Assembly: GCA_015492115.1 (NCBI GenBank) | Contig: WGFS01000150.1 | Location: 1-17,265, forward strand | Length of the DNA: 17,265 nucleotides | Source: Aquificaceae bacterium | GTDB taxonomy: Bacteria; Aquificota; Aquificia; Aquificales; Aquificaceae | Direction: 5' to 3' | Shown: positions 12,397 through 17,265 of the stretch, one piece after another | How the letters are laid out: each line of letters begins with the position of its first letter | How positions within the stretch are numbered: the stretch's first letter is position 1 | The notes under the pieces: generated by a model | Told to the model about the DNA's origin: nothing | Database searches by the model: none | The model's input: only the letters and a program-made list of their open reading frames with translations | Translations under genes and position numbers: made by a program

Positions 12397-13248
12397 TTAC
12401 TTTCCCTTGCCTATTACCAGTATAGAGCCCGGTCTCTTTATCCTGAGGGCGATCATCTCCATCACCCTGAAGATGTGGTTCATGTTGGAAGACTCCACGT
12501 AAGCGACCGAAATGTCCTGTGCTATGACGAGGTCAAAGTTCTGGGGACCTGCGGAGACGAGAAGTGCTCTGTTGTCAGGCATTATGGGTGTCTGGAGGAC
12601 GTCTTTGACCACCTTCTTTATCTGCTCTATCTCTAAAAGTCCCGTGTTGTCATGCATCCTGTTGAGCTGAAAGTACTGCTTCGGGTTTACTACCAGGTAG
12701 TAGTTCCCGTAAAAGCCCTGTTCCACCAGTTTGGATATTCCCTCTATCACGTCCGTGAAGGCGTTGCCCACCTTTGACCAGTCGCTCATTGACATCGTAT
12801 TTATCCCTTCCGCTGTCATGAGCCCTTCAAGCCCAAGGTTCTTGTTACCCAGGAGAATGAGGGTATCTTCAGCGACCGCGGTCGCTACCGCTGCTGCCGA
12901 TGCATTGGAGGTGTCTACGGGCATGTTGAACTGTCTGTAATACTCTAAGTCCCTCCAGGATATGATGAAGTCCTTGTATATGGTCGGTATGGGTATGTGC
13001 TTCCTGACACCCGTTCTCACGGGCTCGCAGGTCTCGTACTCCTGACCGGGCTTTATCTCGCATACACCCGGCTCCATACCGTATATGACGTCGTAGGAGA
13101 CCATCTGATGCCCGGGTCCAATAGGTCCCATCACCGGAACAAATCTCCTGCATACGAGGGTTTCCTTGGCAACGCTTACCACCGCGTTGTCTATCTGCTC
13201 CCACTCTTCAGCACTTAAGGGTGCTTCTTCCCTTCCTAAGAAATCCAT
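12397..13248 (-). CDS. Encapsulin nanocompartment shell protein, family 1 (linocin M18-like)
   Basis: Encapsulins are HK97-fold proteins that assemble into closed icosahedral shells around cargo enzymes. The N-terminal helix region (MDFLGREEAPLSAEEWEQID, then AKETLVCRRFVPVMGPIGPG) has the family 1 pattern, comparable with Thermotoga encapsulin (MEFLKR, APLT, W-x-EID, GR-x-FV). DLEYYRQFNMPVD, LILLGNKNLGLEGLM, YLVVNPKQYF, LVSAGPQNFDLVIAQDISVAY and the C-terminal RIKRPGSILVI align with the P- and A-domain landmarks. At 283 residues it is slightly longer than the Thermotoga protein (about 265); the extra length seems to fall in the E-loop region, which contains C63 and C74. C33 is the only other cysteine noted there. 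It has its own TATAAT promoter element and an AAGGGG ribosome binding site, and it leads an operon with cysteine synthase. Confidence 0.88.
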   Translation of the reverse strand: MDFLGREEAPLSAEEWEQIDNAVVSVAKETLVCRRFVPVMGPIGPGHQMVSYDVIYGMEPGVCEIKPGQEYETCEPVRTGVRKHIPIPTIYKDFIISWRDLEYYRQFNMPVDTSNASAAAVATAVAEDTLILLGNKNLGLEGLMTAEGINTMSMSDWSKVGNAFTDVIEGISKLVEQGFYGNYYLVVNPKQYFQLNRMHDNTGLLEIEQIKKVVKDVLQTPIMPDNRALLVSAGPQNFDLVIAQDISVAYVESSNMNHIFRVMEMIALRIKRPGSILVIGKGK

Positions 13249-13273
13249 CTCAAACCCCCTTGAGGTTTTCTTA

Positions 13274-13279
13274 ATTATA
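13274..13279 (-). promoter_or_regulatory. -10 element of the encapsulin-cysteine synthase operon
   Basis: A perfect TATAAT on the minus strand, 25 nt from the encapsulin ATG. The predicted leader of about 20 nt includes AAGGGG (around 13257-13262). No consensus -35 hexamer is visible at 16-18 bp spacing. Confidence 0.55.
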
Positions 13280-13294
13280 GTATGACCGTCTTCA

Positions 13295-13319
13295 TTTAAA
13301 TTTGCAGTTCAAGTTTAAA
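13295..13319. promoter_or_regulatory. 25-bp inverted repeat, candidate operator for the divergent promoters
   Basis: TTTAAATTTG-CAGTT-CAAGTTTAAA: two 10-nt arms match at 9 of 10 positions around a 5-nt centre. It covers the -35 region of the encapsulin promoter (whose -10 is at 13274-13279) and lies just upstream of TATAAG (13321-13326), a possible -10 for the rightward metallo-hydrolase gene. It is therefore placed to regulate both. It does not match Fur, PerR, FNR or CRP consensus sites as I know them. Confidence 0.45.
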
Positions 13320-13333
13320 ATATAAGTGAAGAT

Positions 13334-13338
13334 GGAGG
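13334..13338 (+). promoter_or_regulatory. Shine-Dalgarno site of the metallo-hydrolase gene
   Basis: GGAGG lies 7 nt before the ATG at 13346 and fixes the start, giving a proper signal peptide. Confidence 0.7.
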
Positions 13339-13345
13339 TTCGGAT

Positions 13346-14245
13346 ATGCTCAGAGTTTTCTTAATTCTGGTAATTCTGTTCGCTCTCTCCTTCTCAATGG
13401 AGCTTCGGAAGGTTGGAGAGGGCGTGTACATGGCTGAGGGCACCTACGGACTTCCATCAAAAGAGAACAGGGGTTTTATATCAAACGCCTATGGCGTGTT
13501 AACGAGAGAAGGCTGGGTTGTTATAGATACCCTCTCAACTCCCGAGCTTGCGAGGGAGTTCATTTCAGAGTTAAATAAGATCAAAAATGTCCCGATCCTG
13601 TACGTGATAGCGACCCATTACCACATGGATCACTGGTTCGGGATAGCTCCCTTCAAAGAGGAGGGAGCCAAGTTCATAGCCCATGCAAATCTGAAGAGGT
13701 TTTACGAGGACGGCAGTGCGGATATGGTTCTTGAATCAGCCCAGAGGTCCTATGGTGTGTTTAATAGTGTTAAGCTCTTTCCACCTGACATAGTGGTTGA
13801 GGAAAGGGTAAAGCTCCGCATAGGAGGTAACACTCTGGAGATAATACCCATGACGCCAGCCCACACCAACACAGACCTGGTGATTAGGTTTGGAGATATC
13901 CTCTTCGTGGGAGACCTTGTCTCTTACAAAAGGATCCCTTTCCTTGGAGACAGGAACGCTTCAACGAAGGGGTGGCTTGATGTCCTTAACAGACTCAGTA
14001 AGTTTCACTTCAAAAAGCTCCTCGGTGGGCATGGGGATCCGATGGGCAGGGACGCTATAAGGTGGACTAAGGATTACATAACCTATGTGAGAGAGAAGGT
14101 GAAGGAGTTGAAAGATGAGGGGCTCTTTGTAGATGAGGTCAAATCCGCTCTTAAGGACACACCTTTCAAGAACTCCTACATGTATAAGGAGTTTCACATG
14201 AAAAACGTGTACAGCGTTTTCAACGAACTGGACATGGAGCTTTGA
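13346..14245 (+). CDS. Exported metallo-beta-lactamase-fold hydrolase, SoxH-like
   Basis: A 299-residue protein with an N-terminal Sec signal or anchor (MLRVFLILVILFALSFS), so it acts outside the inner membrane. The dinuclear zinc site is complete: HYHMDH (H91, H93, D95, H96), H173 in TPAHTNTD, D190 in FVGDLV and H229 in LLGGHGDPMG. The opening KVGEGVYMAEGTYG, followed by ENRGFISNAYGVLT, resembles the SoxH / quinoprotein-relay metallohydrolase branch rather than true beta-lactamases or glyoxalase II. SoxH occurs with thiosulfate-oxidation genes in other bacteria but its substrate is not established. It is divergent from the encapsulin-cysteine synthase operon, so a sulfur link is possible but inferred. 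The pterin dehydratase gene follows after 1 bp. Confidence 0.82.
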   Translation: MLRVFLILVILFALSFSMELRKVGEGVYMAEGTYGLPSKENRGFISNAYGVLTREGWVVIDTLSTPELAREFISELNKIKNVPILYVIATHYHMDHWFGIAPFKEEGAKFIAHANLKRFYEDGSADMVLESAQRSYGVFNSVKLFPPDIVVEERVKLRIGGNTLEIIPMTPAHTNTDLVIRFGDILFVGDLVSYKRIPFLGDRNASTKGWLDVLNRLSKFHFKKLLGGHGDPMGRDAIRWTKDYITYVREKVKELKDEGLFVDEVKSALKDTPFKNSYMYKEFHMKNVYSVFNELDMEL

Positions 14246-14246
14246 G

Positions 14247-14543
14247 ATGGAGAGGCTGAGCGCAGAGGAGATAAGGAAGAGGCTTGAGGAGCTGGAGGAC
14301 TGGAGGCTGGAAGGGGATCACATAGCCAGGGAGTTTGATACCAAGAACTGGAAGACTACGATCTTTGTGGTGAACACAATAGCAGGGCTTGCAGAGATCC
14401 ACTGGCACCATCCGGATCTGGAGGTGGGCTTCAAGAGGGTTAAGGTCAGGCTCACGACCCACGAGGCGGGCGGGCTGACTGAGAGGGACTTCAGGCTCGC
14501 GAGGGAGATAGATAGGGCGGTGGAAGGAGTCCTCAGGCACTGA
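14247..14543 (+). CDS. Pterin-4a-carbinolamine dehydratase (PCD/DCoH family)
   Basis: A 98-residue protein with the full family signature: EIHWHHPDLEV (H52, H54, H55 and P56) and VRLTTHEAGGLTERDF with H72, together giving the three histidines that bind the pterin. The enzyme dehydrates 4a-hydroxytetrahydrobiopterin during recycling for aromatic amino-acid hydroxylases. No phenylalanine hydroxylase is in the window; homologues in bacteria without one have been linked to other pterins, including molybdopterin metabolism, so the role here is open. The start lies 1 bp after the metallo-hydrolase stop, with GGAG (in CATGGAGCTTTG) inside that gene as ribosome binding site, so the two genes are co-translated. 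Confidence 0.9.
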   Translation: MERLSAEEIRKRLEELEDWRLEGDHIAREFDTKNWKTTIFVVNTIAGLAEIHWHHPDLEVGFKRVKVRLTTHEAGGLTERDFRLAREIDRAVEGVLRH

Positions 14544-14547
14544 GGGT

Positions 14548-14553
14548 TATAAT
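14548..14553 (+). promoter_or_regulatory. -10-like element of the reverse gyrase gene (leaderless candidate)
   Basis: A perfect TATAAT lies 6 nt before the ATG at 14560, in the 16-bp gap after the pterin dehydratase gene. The only Shine-Dalgarno-like sequence, GAGGG, is 13 nt from the start, too far to be ideal. This suggests an independent leaderless transcript. Confidence 0.4.
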
Positions 14554-14559
14554 TTCCCT

Positions 14560-17265
14560 ATGAGCCTTCTGATAATAGAGAGGGGATGTCCAAACTGCGG
14601 GGGAGCGATAAGCGACGAGAGACTCGCGAAGGGTCTCCCCTGCTACCGGTGCCTCCCGGAACCAACGGAGGACGTCTGCAGGACCCTTGAAGAGAACGGA
14701 AAGCTGAGGGAACTCTCCCTATTCTGTGAGACCGGAAGTCTCCTCTCCGAGTTTGAGAGCTTCTTTGAGAGGGCTGTGGGAGCTCGTCCCTGGAGCCTTC
14801 AGAGGCTCTGGGCTAAGAGGGTTCTGATGGGTCAGTCCTTCGCTGTAGTCGCTCCGACGGGAGTTGGGAAGACAACCTTTGGCTTCGTTACCTCCCTCTT
14901 CTCAAAACCTAAAGTCCTCCTCATATTCCCCACTAGGATACTTGCAAACCAGGCCGGGGAGAGGCTAAAAGAGCTTTCCCAGAGGTTGGGAATAGAGAGA
15001 AACATCCTCGTCTACGAGTCCAGGAAGAAGATAAAGGAGAGGTTCCTCGCGGGAGACTTTGATATCCTCTGCGGGACAAATATGTTCCTCCACAAGAACT
15101 TTGAGAACCTGAAGAAGTTCAGTTTCAGCTTCATATTCATAGACGACATAGACTCCTTCCTAAAGCGCTCCAAGAACGTTGACAACCTCTTCAAGCTTTT
15201 GGGCTTCACCGACCACGAGATAAAGCTCGCCCTCAAGGAAAACAAGACGGAGAAGGACTGGGAGAGACTCTCTCAGATAAGGAAGAGGAGAAGGGAGACC
15301 GTCCTTGTGGTCTCCTCCGCAACCTTAAAGCCGAAGGGAAACAGGGTTTTCCTCTTCAGGCACCTCCTCGGCTTTGAGATCCAGAAGGCGGTAACGACGG
15401 TCAGGAACATAGTGGACGTGGCTGAGCCCGTGAAGGATCTGGAGGATGCCCTGGAGAGGTCCGCTGAGCTTATAAAGAAGCTCGGAAAGGGAGGACTTGT
15501 TTACCTTTCGGTCTTCTATGGGAAGGAGAAGGTTCAGGAGGTCGTGGAGTTTTACAGAAGCAAGGGGATAAAGGCTGTCAGCTACCTTGACTACAAGCCC
15601 GAAGAGCTCTATCGGATACTTGAGAAGGGAGACTTTGACGTAGCGGTTGGCATATCACACATAACAAACCCCCTTGTGAGGGGTCTTGACCTTCCCCACG
15701 TAATAAGGTATGCAGTATTCTTAGACCCGCCAAAGCATATATTCCCGACCCAGCTCTCCCTCCAGCCCTCACTCCTCTACTCTCTGCTTCTCACACTTCT
15801 CAACCTCTTTGAGGAGAAAGACCGCCTGAAGGCGGTGGAGTACGTGAACTACCTTAAAAGGTATCTGACCCTGAGGGAGGAGCTTCTGGACAGGTACCCG
15901 AGGATAAAGGAGAGGGTTCAGGAGATAAAGGACTTTTTAGATAGGTTCCTCACCGACAAGGAGTTCCTGAAGAAGATAGAGGAGTCGGAGGACATCTCCC
16001 TCGTCCACAGGGAGGGACAGCTATACATGGTGGTCGGGGATGCCAACTCTTACATACAGGCTTCGGGGAGGACCTCGCGCTTCATAGCGGGGGGTATGAC
16101 CAAGGGGCTTTCAATCCTCTTCTACTCCGACCCCAAGGCATTCAGGTCTCTGAGAAGAAGGCTTTCGGCCTACTTCATGCAGTCCGACGTTGAGTTCAAA
16201 TCCCTGAAAGAGACAGACCTTAGGAACCTTCTCAAAGAGATAGACGAGGACAGGAGGAGGGCAAAGCTAGTTCTTGAGGGGAAGATAGTCCAGAGGATAA
16301 AAGACCTCTTCAGGACAACCCTCGTAGTGGTGGAGTCTCCCAACAAGGCGAGGACGATAGCTGGCTTCTTCGGAAAACCCCAGCTCAGGCTGATAGAGGA
16401 CAGCATAGCCTACGAGGTTCCGCTCGGGGAGAGGCTCCTCGTGATAACCGCCTCCCTGGGGCACGTCTTGGATCTGACGACCGATAAAGGGTTCTTCGGG
16501 GTTCTAACGGAAGACACGAGGTTCATCCCCATCTACGACACGATAAAGAGATGTAAGGATAAAGGTCTCCAGCACACAGACTACGAATATCTTAAGAAGA
16601 GATGCAGAGGGAAGGTTGAGGACAAGCTGGGGATAGTGAGCGCTCTCAGGAAGGCAGGATACGAGGTGGACGAGGTCTTTATCGCTACAGACCCCGACGC
16701 CGAAGGGGAGAAGATAGCCTACGACCTCTTCCTGCTTCTGAGGCCCTTGAACGCCAACATAAAGAGAGCTGAGTTCCACGAGGTAACACCGAAAGCTTTC
16801 AAGTCCGCCATTGAAAACCCGAGGGAGTTTGACACCAACCTCGTGAAGGCACAGATAGTCAGGAGGGTCCTCGACAGGTGGGTGGGCTTCACTCTCTCAA
16901 GGGTTCTCTGGAAGGTCTTCAGCAGGAACTGGTTCTCTGCCGGGAGGGTTCAGACACCCGTTCTGGGATGGGTGATAGAGAGGTACGAGAAGTCCAAGGA
17001 GAAAAAGGGGGAGGTCATCTTTGAGATAAATGGCCAGACCTTCAGGGCGGAGATAGAGGATCTGGACATCGCCAGGAGCGTATACGAGGAGCTTGATCTC
17101 GCCAGAGTTTACACCCACTCCCCTCAGGAGACGGACAAAAAGCCCCTTCCTCCCTACTCCACCGACACAATCTTAGAGGACGCGAGCGAGTATCTGCATT
17201 TGTCCGCCCAGAGGACGATGAAGCTCCTCCAGAGTTTGTTTGAGGCAGGGCTGATAACCTACCAC
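14560..17265 (+). CDS. rgy: Reverse gyrase, N-terminal 902 residues (cut by window end)
   Basis: Reverse gyrase couples an SF2 helicase-like ATPase to a type IA topoisomerase and introduces positive supercoils; it is a hallmark of hyperthermophiles. The frame is open from ATG 14560 to the last base. Order of domains: an N-terminal zinc finger (C10, C13, C28, C31; CX2C-X14-CX2C); Walker A APTGVGKTT with K104; Walker B-like IDDID (195-198); SSATLKPKG as motif III; QASGRTSRF as motif VI. The topoisomerase half begins with the TOPRIM glutamate E592 in VVVESPNKARTIAGFF, then TDPDAEGEK with D711 and D713. The window ends on GLITYH, whose tyrosine (residue 901) corresponds to the DNA-cleaving tyrosine of the ITYHRTDS motif. 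The remaining C-terminal part lies outside. Aquifex carries two copies; which one this is cannot be told. Confidence 0.95.
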   Translation, partial: MSLLIIERGCPNCGGAISDERLAKGLPCYRCLPEPTEDVCRTLEENGKLRELSLFCETGSLLSEFESFFERAVGARPWSLQRLWAKRVLMGQSFAVVAPTGVGKTTFGFVTSLFSKPKVLLIFPTRILANQAGERLKELSQRLGIERNILVYESRKKIKERFLAGDFDILCGTNMFLHKNFENLKKFSFSFIFIDDIDSFLKRSKNVDNLFKLLGFTDHEIKLALKENKTEKDWERLSQIRKRRRETVLVVSSATLKPKGNRVFLFRHLLGFEIQKAVTTVRNIVDVAEPVKDLEDALERSAELIKKLGKGGLVYLSVFYGKEKVQEVVEFYRSKGIKAVSYLDYKPEELYRILEKGDFDVAVGISHITNPLVRGLDLPHVIRYAVFLDPPKHIFPTQLSLQPSLLYSLLLTLLNLFEEKDRLKAVEYVNYLKRYLTLREELLDRYPRIKERVQEIKDFLDRFLTDKEFLKKIEESEDISLVHREGQLYMVVGDANSYIQASGRTSRFIAGGMTKGLSILFYSDPKAFRSLRRRLSAYFMQSDVEFKSLKETDLRNLLKEIDEDRRRAKLVLEGKIVQRIKDLFRTTLVVVESPNKARTIAGFFGKPQLRLIEDSIAYEVPLGERLLVITASLGHVLDLTTDKGFFGVLTEDTRFIPIYDTIKRCKDKGLQHTDYEYLKKRCRGKVEDKLGIVSALRKAGYEVDEVFIATDPDAEGEKIAYDLFLLLRPLNANIKRAEFHEVTPKAFKSAIENPREFDTNLVKAQIVRRVLDRWVGFTLSRVLWKVFSRNWFSAGRVQTPVLGWVIERYEKSKEKKGEVIFEINGQTFRAEIEDLDIARSVYEELDLARVYTHSPQETDKKPLPPYSTDTILEDASEYLHLSAQRTMKLLQSLFEAGLITYH

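Noticed and set aside
14560..17265. Minus-strand open frames within the reverse gyrase region
   Set aside because: They are short shadows of a continuous 902-codon reverse gyrase frame with all key motifs.

Overview
The window reads as a piece of chromosome from a thermophilic, chemolithoautotrophic bacterium of the Aquificales (Aquifex / Hydrogenobacter / Thermocrinis / Hydrogenivirga type). Three things suggest this: a reverse gyrase gene at the right edge, a marker of high-temperature life; a two-subunit 2-oxoacid:ferredoxin oxidoreductase with the subunit layout of the KorAB enzyme used in the reductive TCA cycle of Hydrogenobacter; and the heavy use of AGG/AGA arginine, ATA isoleucine and Lys/Glu-rich proteins. 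Base composition looks to be near 50% GC, which would be high for Aquifex itself. The species assignment is inference. Coding density is very high: no intergenic gap exceeds about 100 bp, and no tRNA, rRNA, CRISPR array or mobile element was seen.

Layout. 1-856: the 3' end of a QueD-like gene, convergent with and overlapping an endonuclease III-superfamily DNA glycosylase. 929-3724: korA-korB, ended by a strong hairpin shared with the convergent thiamine pair thiO-thiC (6275-3755, minus strand). 6326-8241: cstA, translationally overlapping a small gene whose protein ends in Cys-Cys. 8287-8517: tatA. 10056-8514 (minus): a compact overlapping operon of a 4-oxalocrotonate tautomerase-like protein, RsmI and a membrane-anchored GGDEF diguanylate cyclase. 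10092-11432: an MFS transporter. 13248-11434 (minus): a family 1 encapsulin shell gene followed 9 bp later by a cysteine synthase gene. 13346-14543: an exported SoxH-like metallo-beta-lactamase-fold hydrolase and a pterin-4a-carbinolamine dehydratase. 14560-17265: reverse gyrase, cut off by the window end one codon after its probable catalytic tyrosine.

Most interesting points. (1) The encapsulin gene sits in an apparent two-gene operon with a PLP-dependent cysteine synthase and with no classical ferritin or peroxidase cargo nearby, which suggests a sulfur-metabolism nanocompartment. (2) The rsmI/GGDEF overlap has a perfect dnaX-type A AAA AAG slippery heptamer in the correct phase for a -1 shift into the GGDEF frame. 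That frame is open through two membrane helices but has no ATG/GTG/TTG start ahead of them. (3) Five genes (thiO, cstA, the tautomerase, the MFS gene and reverse gyrase) carry a -10-like hexamer only 6-8 nt upstream of the start codon and no usable ribosome binding site, suggesting leaderless mRNAs; the other main genes have textbook Shine-Dalgarno sites. (4) A 25-bp palindrome lies between the divergent encapsulin and metallo-hydrolase promoters. (5) A perfect palindrome places the stop codons of tatA and the cyclase gene in its loop.
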